Below are positions 11,823-22,419 of a stretch of 64,000 nucleotides of DNA, in pieces (the first letter of the stretch is position 1; each line of letters opens with the position of its first letter). A program made the translations under genes and the position numbers. The notes beneath the pieces were generated by a model. The model was given only the letters and a program-made list of their open reading frames with translations, was not told the origin of the DNA and made no database searches. The DNA lies in NCBI GenBank assembly GCA_964247055.1, contig OZ176057.1:5580001-5644000 (forward strand), in the 5' to 3' direction. Origin of the DNA: Paragordius varius. Its lineage: Eukaryota; Nematomorpha.

Positions 11823-13374
11823 CAGTTCTTAAACTATGGGTCGCGACCCCATTTGGGGTCGCGTAGCAAAATTATGGGGTCGCGAGTGATAAAAATACAA
11901 TACAAAAAATGTTTTTAAATGTAAAATTATTGTTATAAAGAAAAATAACAATTAACGTATATAAATATATCCTAAAACCTTCTGGTTCGGAAAAACTGTT
12001 TATACCAGCAATTTTATATCGATCATTATAATTTATATATTTTTAAAATAGGAAAATGCTGGCTTTGTGATCTGTTTCCGGAAAACCGATAGACCCATTC
12101 AAATCCAAATGTCAAAAAATATCATTAATGAATGCCAAAGCTTCGTTCTTTTGAATTAGGCCCCCAGTTCGGGCCCACCCCGTGTGAAAAACGGTTTTTT
12201 TTGAAAACATGAGTCCACAAAAATTGTCTTAAAAACAATTTTCCGGAAAACGTGTTGGTCGATTTCAAATATGGTTTTTTTACCTTTTTTCGATTGCGCC
12301 GAACATAGTCGGCTTACTTTTTTAGTTTAGGCTCTCTTTTTACCCTCTCCGTAAAATGCTATTTTTTTCAAAAAATCTAAATTTTTTGCCCAGGGTATGA
12401 GACAGTTAAAATTCAATGAGGATTCCAGGTATTCCCTGTTAAAAGGTTTTAGTCTTGCGTTTTAATATTGGTTGCTAGGTAAACAGATGGCCGCTAAAAC
12501 TGGCCCACTATATAGAATTGCGTTGTTTTGGAGCTAATTTACAGGTATGAAACCATATGAGCTCATTAAAAGCTTGAAATAATACCCGTAACTAGGTAAA
12601 AATTAAGGTCGGGCTTTTTTATTAGCCGTTAATTTGGGGTCTTTATGCCCTCGCCATAATATAACGATTATTTAGTGAGTAGGTATTTTATTGAATAACC
12701 TATGAGACGATGGTATGAAAGATAATTCCAAATATTTGCCCCTTAAAGAAAAATTTTACTCAGCGCTTTTTCCATACTATGGGTAGAGGTCTACCCGTTT
12801 AAAAATGGCGTAGTTTTGGAGCTTATTTTCATAAAAACTTAAGCACCCATACGAGTTCAGTTAAAATCACTTCTGGATAATTTGTATAACATAATTCTTT
12901 CCTTTAAAAAGGGACTACAAATGATTTACTTATATCCCTTGATCCCAGATGTGTGAACACAATTTCAAAAATAAAAATCTTAAAATAAATCAATCCAATG
13001 AAAAATAAATATGACAGTTTAAATATGGTCAATTTCGAGTAAATAATTTTGAGCCCAAAGACATTTTTTATTATTTTTTTATCTCAATAAAATTATTTAT
13101 TGCAAATTTAAGGAAAAATTATCAGTGGGACTACGTCACAGCGAAGCGTGACAGGGCCAGCTAGTATCTTGCATAAATTTACTATGAATCAGAAAATGTT
13201 ATAGAAATTTATAAAAAATGTAGATTTATTTTTGTCTATCTCTTAAAACCGAAATAATCCCGATAAATATTATCAACAAAATTTCTAAGTGTTATTATTT
13301 TTTTCTTTTATATTTGTTGGGGTCGTTAAACGCCATCATAAATAGGGTCGGGAACTAAAGTTTAAGAAGCCCTG
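11823..13374. mobile_element. hAT-type element with perfect 8-bp target duplication, carrying a nested insertion
   Basis: The left end is CAGTTCTTAAACTATGGGTC and the right end GTTTAAGAAGCCCTG. TCCTATAC is repeated exactly at 11815-11822 and 13375-13382. The GGGTCGCGACCCC palindrome behind the left end is usual in such hAT elements. The body is split by a Helitron-like insertion (12053-13164). No transposase can be read. Confidence 0.82.
12053..13164 (+). mobile_element. Helitron-like element nested in the hAT element
   Basis: Begins with the ~490-bp module in reverse orientation (12058-12380), continues into ~320-bp modules, and ends with GTCAC/GTGAC hairpin arms (13135-13139, 13148-13152), GGGCCAG and CTAG at 13161-13164 followed by T. 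Confidence 0.5.
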
Positions 13375-13394
13375 TCCTATACATATGACAGATA

Positions 13395-14885
13395 CTCCTT
13401 ACTCAGCAGCTATCATCAAAGAAACGCTTGATTAAAATTTTTGCCTTTTAACAGGGAATACGAAAAATCCTTATTGAATTTTTACAGTCTCATACCTTGG
13501 GCAAAAAAATACAATCAAAAAATTATTTTTGTGGACTTTGTTTTTTTGAAAAAAATGGCATTTTACGGGGGGAGGGGGTAAAAAAGGGCCTAATTCAAAA
13601 AAGCGAGACGACTATGTTCGGCGCGATCAAAAATAAGTAAACAAAAATTATATTCGAAATTAAATGACCCAACACGTCAGAAAATTGTCTCAAAGACACG
13701 ATTTTTGTGGACTTATGTTTTCAAAAAAAATCCGTTTATCACACGGGGTGGGCCTGAACTGGGGGCCTATTTCAAAAAAAGGGCGAAGCTATTGTCGGGG
13801 CATTCATTAATGATTATATTTTTTCGAACTTTGGATTTGAATGGGTCTACCGGTTTTCCGGAAACAGATCACAAAGTTACATGAGGAATCAGTTTTTAGC
13901 GGGTAGCTCCTTACCCAGCAGCTATCATCAAAGAAACGCCTGACTAAAATTTTTGCCTTTTAACAGGTTATACGTGGAATCCATATTGAATATTTACGTC
14001 ATACCTAGGGCGAAAAATACAATCAAAAAATTATTTTTGTGGACTTTGTTTTTTTTTGAAAAAATGTCATTTTACGGGGGTAGCGGGTAAAAGAAGGCCT
14101 AAATCAAAAAAGCGAGACGACTATGTTCGGCGCAATCGAAAATAAGTAAACAAAATCATATTTGAAATTGATTGGTCCAACACGTTCTCCGGAAAATTGT
14201 CCCAACCTGTTTTCTACACGGGGTAGGCCCAAACGGGGGACCTAATTTAAAAAAAGGGCGAAGCTATTGTCGGGACATTTTTTTATGTTTATATTTTTTC
14301 GATATTTGGATTTGATTGGGTTCACCGGTTTTCCGGAAACAGATCACAAAGTTACATGAGGAATCAGTTTTTAGCGGGTAGCTTCTTACCCACCAGCTAT
14401 CATCAAAGAAACGCTTGACTAAAATTTTTGCCTTTTAACAGGGAATACGTGGAATCCATATTATATATTTACGGTCTCATACCTAGGGCGAAAAATACAA
14501 TCAAAAAATTATTTTTGTGGACTTTGTCTTTTTTGAAAAAAATGGCATTTTACCGGGGGAGCAGGTAAAAAGAGGGCCTCAAAAAAGCGAGACGATATGT
14601 TCGGCGCAATCGAAAATATGTAAACAAAAATCATATTTGAAATTAAATGGTCCAACACGTTCTCCAGAAAATTGCCTCAAACACACGATTTTGTGGACTT
14701 TTGTTTAAAAAAAAACCAATTTTTCACACGGGGTGGGCCCAAACTGGGGGCCTATTTCAAAAAAGGGCGAAGCTATTGTGGGGGCATTCATTATAATTAT
14801 ATTTTTTCGAACTTTGGATTTGAATGGGTCTACCGGTTTTCCGGTACCAGATCACAAAGCCAGCATTTTCCATTTTTATAAATAT
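13395..14885 (+). repeat. Three tandem ~490-bp Helitron-type modules
   Basis: Units begin near 13395, 13905 and 14382 with CTCCTTACCCAGCAGCTATC-like sequence. They run through TTTTGCCTTTTAACAGG, ATTTTACGGGG, GTTCGGCGCAATCG, CACGGGGTGGGCC and CTACCGGTTTTCCGGAAACA. Short open frames within are shared only because the units are copies. Confidence 0.65.
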
Positions 14886-14891
14886 ATATAT

Positions 14892-15075
14892 ATAACATGA
14901 GTAAGTATATATTGCTAGAAAATTATTAATTATTGTTAAATAGCATATGCAGGGAATTATTATTGGCTAATAATAGTAGAAAGTAAAAAAATAAATATAA
15001 GTTAATTATAATGCCCTTTGCTGTATATGCTATTTGGCAATATAACTCTCTAGCAATGAATACTTACACATGCTG
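14892..15075. mobile_element. TA-site MITE, CAGTATGAGTAAG family
   Basis: The arms have ATGAGTAAGTATATATTGC and AGCAATGAATACTTACACAT, with a central AGTATTATTGGC-type block. Confidence 0.6.
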
Positions 15076-15079
15076 TATT

Positions 15080-15550
15080 TTAAATACCGTTCTCTTCCTA
15101 AATACCATAAAACAGCCCATCTGTATGCATTTAAAAAATTTAACAATATATGCATTTAATATTTTTTGATGCCAGATACCAATCCTTAATTCCTAAAGAA
15201 TCTTGGCTTTGCTAATTGAAATATTCTAGTCCAGGATGGGACCAAAATTTTATAGATTTTGGACTACGCATTCAATAACTTTTTTATATTGTTTTGTTCT
15301 CTAAATATAGTAATATATGTATAAACGATATTTTTGTGATGGATTATTCAGCTTTGACCAAAAAAAATTTATTTTAACAGAATCTGCGCAAATTGTGCGA
15401 TTTTTGGATATGGAGCAAATATGTAAATAGGTTTCTCATACCACTCATAAGATTGAAAATCAAAAACACCAATAACCAATTACATATATCTATAATATAT
15501 GTATTTTAAAGATATTTTAGTGTAAATAATTATATAAATATTTATTTCGC
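15080..15550. other. Spacer downstream of H2A
   Basis: No element is recognised. At 15371-15424 an acceptor-like TTTTAACAG is followed by a short frame reading SAQIVRFLDMEQICK and a stop. It could be an orphan terminal exon but is too short to call. Confidence 0.25.
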
Positions 15551-15555
15551 ATATA

Positions 15556-15577
15556 GGTGGCCCTAAAAAGGGCCTTT
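15556..15577 (-). terminator. Histone mRNA 3' stem-loop of H2A
   Basis: On the minus strand this reads CAAAGGCCCTTTTTAGGGCC then ACC. It has a six-base stem (15559-15564 with 15569-15574) and a four-base loop. It matches the SLBP-bound stem-loop that ends replication-dependent histone mRNAs of animals. Confidence 0.9.
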
Positions 15578-15649
15578 GGGTGGGTTTTATTAACATGTAT
15601 ATTATTTAAAATGATACATTTCACGTTTGCTCCTTAGATACGAATACAC

Positions 15650-16023
15650 TCATTGACTAGTTTCAGATTTCTTGGGCAACAGGATAGCTTGAATGTTGGG
15701 AAGGACACCACCAGCTATAGTAACGCCCGAAAGTAGCTTATTGAGTTCTTCATCGTTTCGAATAGCTAATTGGGGATGTCTTGGGATGATACGAGTCTTT
15801 TTGTTGTCACGTGCCGCATTCCCAGCCAACTCAAGGACTTCAGCAGCCAAGTATTCCATCACTGCCGCTAAGTAAACTGGGGGGCATCTCCTCCAATTCG
15901 GCTGGCATAATTTCCTTTACGCAGCAATCGATGAATACGACCAACTGGGTATTGAAGTCCGGCACGATTAAATCTGCTTTTTGCCTTTCCCTTTATCTTT
16001 CCACCTTTTCCACGGCCTGTCAT
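15650..16023 (-). pseudogene. H2A: Histone H2A, damaged copy
   Basis: The gene encodes the core nucleosome subunit H2A. The start [17 protein letters not shown] and the stretch [19 protein letters not shown] are normal. From [18 protein letters not shown] onward the fold region is normal again and ends [15 protein letters not shown]. Between them the frame changes at a run of six C near 15873-15879, where the message no longer reads into [10 protein letters not shown]. The usual Gln of TIAQGGV is missing, and the conserved RHLQ is RHPQ. The coding span is 374 nt. The promoter TATA box and 3' stem-loop are both in place, so the copy either died recently or carries a one-base homopolymer error. 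With one more C the length would equal the normal 124 residues, so an assembly error cannot be excluded. Confidence 0.8.
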
Positions 16024-16101
16024 TATTGTTGAATAATGTTTAAATTACGGTACAGAAGAAAAATAAAAAACGTGAAATGAAGTAAAATGTTAATGTGAAC
16101 G

Positions 16102-16109
16102 TTTATATA
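16102..16109 (-). promoter_or_regulatory. TATA box of H2A
   Basis: CTATATAAAC on the minus strand, about 80 bp upstream of the H2A ATG. Confidence 0.55.
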
Positions 16110-16214
16110 GCACTTATGTTTGCGCACAAATTGTTAGCCATTAGAAAACAGGTAAAAATGTGCGCGTTTTTTGCTATATGTAATAAAATAGGTAGTTTGT
16201 TTTAGGCGCATTAA

Positions 16215-16786
16215 CACTTGGATACAACACATTCATTTTAGTCCTTCGATTTAAATTGGGGTAATTAGATACCCCAGGCCTGTTTAAAATTAAATTCTTT
16301 AAAAGATATGGAAGCAATCGAAACCATGGCAAAATTTTGCACTTATATAACATTAATTAACCGAAATACCTAAAAAAATTTATTCAAAAATAATTGATAT
16401 TAATTATTTTAAGCTAAAACTGGAAGGTAAAAAATTTGATAACGTAACATGTGTGCGATGGTATTGAAAAATATTACAAAATAAACCGCTTTTTCTATTT
16501 CTATCAATGTTAGATGTAATTTAAATAAAAAATTATTTTACTATTAAAATTAAATGAAGACGATATTTTGGAAAAATTTTGTAAAATAAAAATGGCGTCC
16601 AAGTAATTTGACATGGAACTTTTTTTCTAAAACAAAATTTTATTTAGATATTTTTGCATATTTATATAATTTTTATTAGGATAGACGCATAAATTTAAAT
16701 TGTGACCGTTTCCTTCAGTAGATTTTTAAAAATCCTAACTTATATTTAGTCTGGGGTATTTAGATACCCCAATTTGAATCGAAGTG
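16215..16786. mobile_element. TTAA-site inverted-repeat element
   Basis: Flanked by TTAA (16211-16214, 16787-16790). The ends are CACTTGGAT... and ...AATCGAAGTG. Each end has the self-complementary block GGGGTAATTAGATACCCC or GGGGTATTTAGATACCCC preceded by CAAATT or AAATT. The TTAA site is the piggyBac hallmark. The element is non-coding and separates H2A from H4. A second copy lies at 58521 and a half copy at 62773. Confidence 0.7.
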
Positions 16787-16944
16787 TTAATACATAAAAA
16801 TGTAAAATACTTATTTTATATATTTGTTTTATAGTTATACAGCAATAATAAATGGGTAATATAAACGCAACATCCAGGATAAAAAATTTGATTCCGAATA
16901 ATAACCGTTTTTAGGATAATTAAATTATTTTAGTTCTTCTAATT

Positions 16945-17135
16945 CAGTGGTACTCAAACAGGAGTCCACGGGCCTCATTCGGCTCTAAAGCCCTTTTTTA
17001 AGGCCCTGTAATATTTTTTACAATAATGGGAGATTTTTTATATATTATAACTTTTAAATACCTACTTGAAATAGAATTAAAAAAATTTAAAATCCGGCCC
17101 ATCAACCCACTTTAACTAAGCCAGTCTCAACACTG
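16945..17135. mobile_element. hAT-like short element
   Basis: Starts CAGTGGTACTCAAAC and ends CAGTCTCAACACTG, with CCACGGGCC and CCGGCCCAT blocks inside. A target duplication is not clear. Confidence 0.4.
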
Positions 17136-17263
17136 CTAACAATTTGAGTTTAATGTGGAACATGGAAAACGGTTAATCCGATCATTTGAACAAATAAACA
17201 GCTATATGGAATTAAGTGGGTGACGACGATAGGTTGTTAAATAAGATTCGTGTTAACGTCGGG

Positions 17264-17454
17264 AATAATGGAAGAAAATAAAAATAAATTTATTATATAC
17301 TCAAATTTTCGCCCAATGGCATCATCAGGAGTTGTTAATAGAATTTTCTTTGTTGTAATTTATTTTAAATTTTTTTTTATTAACAACTCCTGATGATGCC
17401 ATTGGGCGAAAATTTGAGTATATAATAAATTTATTTTTATTTTCTTCCATTATT
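17264..17454. repeat. Perfect 77-bp inverted repeat with 37-bp loop
   Basis: Bases 17264-17340 are exactly complementary to 17378-17454 (77 of 77). The arms include CGCCCAATGGCATCATCAGG. No other copy is seen in the window and I could not identify a target duplication. Confidence 0.85.
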
Positions 17455-17804
17455 CAGCTATATGGAATATTTATATTGGCACTGTATAATGAATTATATC
17501 ATATGATACTTTTTATCAGGCATAGGGAAATGGTAATCAATATTAAAGGTTTCATTAACACTTTTTGTTGAAATATATATATTAAAAGTTGTACAAATAC
17601 TTAAATATAAATTTTATACGAGTTCATCTGCTTAAAATGTAGTTGAAACTGCAAAGCGAACTGACAAAATTGAAAACAAGGCGACTCGCTTTTATGTTAA
17701 AACATCTCCTATTCAACACGTTTGAAAGATTCAAAAACGTGTTATTTAAAAAATTACATACATACTGACAATAAAAAATCCATGTAATAAAAAAAATTTA
17801 TTTG

Positions 17805-17826
17805 GGTGGCCCTAAAAAGGGCCGTT
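17805..17826 (-). terminator. Histone mRNA 3' stem-loop of H4
   Basis: On the minus strand AAACGGCCCTTTTTAGGGCC then ACC. The stem is 17808-17813 with 17818-17823. It lies about 100 bp after the H4 stop. Confidence 0.9.
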
Positions 17827-17923
17827 TGGGTTATTAATCGTACAATTAATGTTGTTACGACATTTAGAATAATTTGAGACACAAGTTGGTTGAAATAAAT
17901 TAGCTGATGTGAATAAGGAGAAT

Positions 17924-18235
<312 letters not shown>

Positions 18236-18547
18236 TTTGTTTTATAAATTTGAATGAAATTTAAAACGAAAAAAGTGTGTAAGAAAAAAGGATACAGACA
18301 CGCCTTTATATACCTAGCGAGTAAAGAGAGGGAAATAATACCAATGTTTGATTGGCTCTAAAGTGCGCAAACACAAAACAATACAATATAAAAAAGGCGC
18401 AATTACATACATGTTATTGATTGGATAATGATATTAATTCATACATATTGTTATTTATTTTTATATAAATAGGTAGAATAAATTCTTGTATCATTATCGT
18501 CTTTTTTTAAGTTTACATTTTTCTTACCACGAACAAATTCATAAAAC
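18236..18547. promoter_or_regulatory. Divergent H4/H2B promoter region
   Basis: About 310 bp lie between the two start codons. A minus-strand TATATAAA at 18304-18311 serves H4. A plus-strand TATATAAATAGG at 18463-18474 lies 85 bp before the H2B ATG. The divergent arrangement suggests coordinated S-phase expression, as in other histone clusters. Confidence 0.7.
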
Positions 18548-18913
18548 ATGCCACCAAAACCAGCAGGAAAAGCCGTCAAGAAGACACATAAACCCAAAGT
18601 CGCTAAGGGAGATCACAAGAAAAGGAAATCGAGAAAGGAATCTTATGGGATTTACATTTACAAAGTATTGAAGCAAGTTCACCCTGACACAGGTATATCC
18701 AGCAAAGCCATGTCTATCATGAATTCATTCGTGAATGATTTGTTTGAACGGATTGCAGCTGAAGCTTCTCGCCTGGCTCATTACAACAAACGATCAACCA
18801 TCTCGAGTCGGGAAATTCAAACAGCTGTTCGTCTCCTCTTACCTGGCGAGTTGGCAAAACACGCCGTTTCCGAAGGCACCAAAGCCGTTACCAAATACAC
18901 TAGCTCTAAATAA
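18548..18913 (+). CDS. H2B: Histone H2B
   Basis: This is core histone H2B, which pairs with H2A in the nucleosome. The 121-residue frame is intact. It has a basic tail ([20 protein letters not shown], then [12 protein letters not shown]) and a globular part with [60 protein letters not shown], and the C-terminal helix ending [12 protein letters not shown]. The fold domain is typical of animals, arthropod-like at several positions. The tail is more basic and less standard, so it is of little use for classification. The start is the first ATG after the TATA box, and the 3' stem-loop follows at 18991. It is the only undamaged histone of the three. Confidence 0.96.
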   Translation: MPPKPAGKAVKKTHKPKVAKGDHKKRKSRKESYGIYIYKVLKQVHPDTGISSKAMSIMNSFVNDLFERIAAEASRLAHYNKRSTISSREIQTAVRLLLPGELAKHAVSEGTKAVTKYTSSK

Positions 18914-18987
18914 ACCCTTTTGCCAGTATATTTACAATGTATTGACGATTATAATTGTTATGTCATTATAGACTAAAACAAACAACC

Positions 18988-19010
18988 AACAGCCCTTTTT
19001 AGGGCTACCT
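18988..19010 (+). terminator. Histone mRNA 3' stem-loop of H2B
   Basis: AACAGCCCTTTTTAGGGCT then ACC. The stem is 18991-18996 with 19001-19006. The region from here to about 19120 is duplicated at 43961-44110. Confidence 0.9.
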
Positions 19011-19019
19011 ATACATGTG

Positions 19020-19408
19020 TATTCAATAAATGTTTTGATTTTTTAATATTTGACTTATATCAATTTATATAATAGGTCTTGTGTTGTTAAGTCATATAGT
19101 ACATCATCTAATCTCTTTCTTTTCGGATTTCCAATCTCAATTTTACAAGTGTTCTTTTATTATCATAGTCTTCTGGAACTAAAATTTTTCAGAAAAATTC
19201 CTTAATATTTTAGCACGAATTACATCGTCAATTGTTCGTATTTTTTAGGTATTACCACTTATTCAATTGAAATGCATCAATATATATTGATGCGACATAC
19301 TGATAATAAAAGGGTTACGGGTAATCAACATTACAAATGAATAAATATTCTAGTTCGCATTTGAATGTTTAATAGAATTTAATTCTAGATAATAAAAATA
19401 ATTTTTAT
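19020..19408. other. Spacer downstream of H2B
   Basis: Only the part up to about 19120 is recognisable, as the source-type sequence of the orphan histone 3' copy at 43961. The rest shows nothing. Confidence 0.4.
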
Positions 19409-19574
19409 TATACTATTTTAAAATCACGCTTGAACAATTCATATTCACCCTAAAATAAATTATGTGTTTTTTATGATTAAATATTACCTATATTTTTTAT
19501 ATTATTGAAATTTCGTTTGAAATTAAAAATAATACTGAAATAATAATAAAATTAGCCATAAAGATATATACCAT

Positions 19575-22242
19575 TTCACAGTCAATCGACACATTTTCCC
19601 AGTCAATAAAATAGGTTTGATAAAAATCAAAACAAGATACAAAAATAACTTTTACCATTATCAGCGTAATATTAGGATATTATATTTATAAAAACACAAT
19701 TATTGAATGACAATTTTCCCAAGTATATTCCAGTGCACAATCATTAATGACTTATTCTTTAAAAATGATATTTTTGGAATTTAAGATTTTTTTTAGAATT
19801 TTTTATTTTATTGATTGTTCGCATTAATATTTGCCGAATTCAAAACAGTTTTTAAACATGTCAAGTTTTTCCATAATATTGTCGGAAAAATATCTAAACA
19901 AAAAATTTTGATAAAATGTTTTTGATTAAAAAATATTTAATAAAAAGATATTTGACTAAAACAAGGTTGTCCAACTAAATGCCTTCGCGGGCCGCATTAC
20001 TCAAAAAGCACGGCATTCCGCATTCGATATATATACGGACATTCATAAATAATTTTTCGATTAGACGTAAGACTGTAAAATACAAAAATATAACAATTTT
20101 TTGTTAATTTACCAATATAATAGACTCATTCAGAATAATTGCGTAAGAAATATGAATATTACTAAGATTTTATGGGCATATTTTGCATATGGATTTCTAA
20201 AATGTTAGCGGGCCGCACAAAGATACTCGGGAGGCCACGAACCAAATGAGAAATAATATAAATTAGGTTAAAAATTATGTTTAACAATGGTTATTATTAT
20301 TAATTTTAATATTTATCCGTATCTCCTGATTTTTAGCCGCAAATAATGCGAACCATCAATAAAATAAAATTTTTTTATCTATACCATTTTCCAGTCAATA
20401 TAAACGTTTTCCCAGTCAATCGAAACATCTTCCCAATCAATCGAAACGTCCCAGTCAATCGAAACGTTTTCCCAGTCAATCGAAACATTTTCCCAGTCAT
20501 TAAAAACATTTTCCCCATCAATAAATACGTTTACCCAGTCATTAAAAACGGTTTTATTTTTGATGATAAATACACTTTTAACCATTATCAGCGTAATATT
20601 AGGATATTATTTTTTTATATAAAACACAATTATTGAATGACAATTTTCCAAATATATTCAGTGCACAATCATTAATGACTTATTTTTTAAAAATTATATT
20701 GGAATTTGAGATGTTTTTAAGATAATATTTTTTATTTTATAAATGGTTCGCATTAATATTTGCCGAATGCTTCAAAACAGTTTTTAAACATGTCAAGTTT
20801 TTCCAAATAAATCGGAAAAAATATCTAAACAAAAATTTTTTTCGATAAAAATGATTATTTAAAAATTTTTAATAAAAAGATATTTGACTAAAACAAGGTT
20901 GTCCAACTAAATGCCTTCGCGGGCCGCATTACTCAAAAAGCACGGCATTCCGCATTCGATATATATACGGACATTCATAAATAATTTTTCGATTAGACGT
21001 AAGACTGTAAAATACAAAAATATAACAATTTTTTGTTAATTTACCAATATAATAGACTCATTCAGAATAATTGCGTAAGAAATATGAATATTACTAAGAT
21101 TTTATGGGCATATTTTGCATATGGATTTCTAAAATGTTAGCGGGCCGCACAAAGATACTCGGGAGGCCACGAACCAAATGAGAAATAATATAAATTAGGT
21201 TAAAAATTATGTTTAACAATGGTTATTATTATTAATTTTAATATTTATCCGTATCTCCTGATTTTTAGCCGCAAATAATGCGAACCATCAATAAAATAAA
21301 ATTTTTTTATCTATACCATTTTCCAGTCAATATAAACGTTTTCCCAGTCAATCGAAACATCTTCCCAATCAATCGAAACGTCCCAGTCAATCGAAACGTT
21401 TTCCCAGTCAATCGAAACATTTTCCCAGTCATTAAAAACATTTTCCCCATCAATAAATACGTTTACCCAGTCATTAAAAACGGTTTTATTTTTGATGATA
21501 AATACACTTTTAACCATTATCAGCGTAATATTAGGATATTATTTTTTTATATAAAACACAATTATTGAATGACAATTTTCCAAATATATTCAGTGCACAA
21601 TCATTAATGACTTATTTTTTAAAAATTATATTGGAATTTGAGATGTTTTTAAGATAATATTTTTTATTTTATAAATGGTTCGCATTAATATTTGCCGAAT
21701 GCTTCAAAACAGTTTTTAAACATGTCAAGTTTTTCCAAATAAATCGGAAAAAATATCTAAACAAAAATTTTTTTCGATAAAAATGATTATTTAAAAATTT
21801 TTAATAAAAAGATATTTGACTAAAACAAGGTTGTCCAACTAAATGCCTTCGCGGGCCGCATTACTCAAAAAGCACGGCATTCCGCATTCGATATATATAC
21901 GGACATTCATAAATAATTTTTTGATTAGACGTAAGACTGTAAAAAAATATAACAATTTTTTTTAATTTACCAATATAATAGACTCATTCAGAATAATTGC
22001 GTAAGAAATATGAATATTACTAAGATTTTGTGGGCATATTTTGCATATGGATTTCTAAAATGTTAGCGGGCCGCACAAAGATACTCGGGAGGCCACGAAC
22101 CAAATGAGAAATAATATAAATTAGGTTAAAAATTATGTTTAACAATGGTTATTATTATTATTTTTAATATTTCATCCGTATCTATAGATTTTTAGCCGCA
22201 AATAGTGCGAACCATCAATGAAATAAAATTTTTTATCTAAAA
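19575..22242. repeat. Body repeat of the foldback element, ~932-bp tandem copies
   Basis: 20379-21310 and 21311-22242 are head-to-tail copies, nearly identical in their first three quarters. A more diverged copy precedes them from 19567. Each unit begins with TATACCATTT and six 21-bp repeats and continues through GGTTGTCCAACTAAATGCC and GCGGGCCGCACAAAG. Identical 96-codon open frames in two copies are a product of the duplication and have no coding character. Confidence 0.85.
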
Positions 22243-22419
22243 ACATCTGAAATCAAAAATATAACTTTTAAAGAATAGTCGTTAATGATTGTGCACTGGA
22301 ATATACTTGGAAAATCGTCATTCAATAATTGTTTATATAAAAAAATAATATCCTAATATTACGCTGATAATGGTTAAAAGTTATTTTAATATCTTGTTTT
22401 GATATTCACCATCAAAAAT

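Noticed and set aside
15693-16032. Plus-strand frames overlapping H2A
   Set aside because: Antisense shadows of the H2A coding region.
20346-21568. Identical 96-codon frames at 20346-20636 and 21278-21568
   Set aside because: They lie in a tandemly duplicated transposon body and consist of arm repeats plus spacer; identity comes from the duplication.
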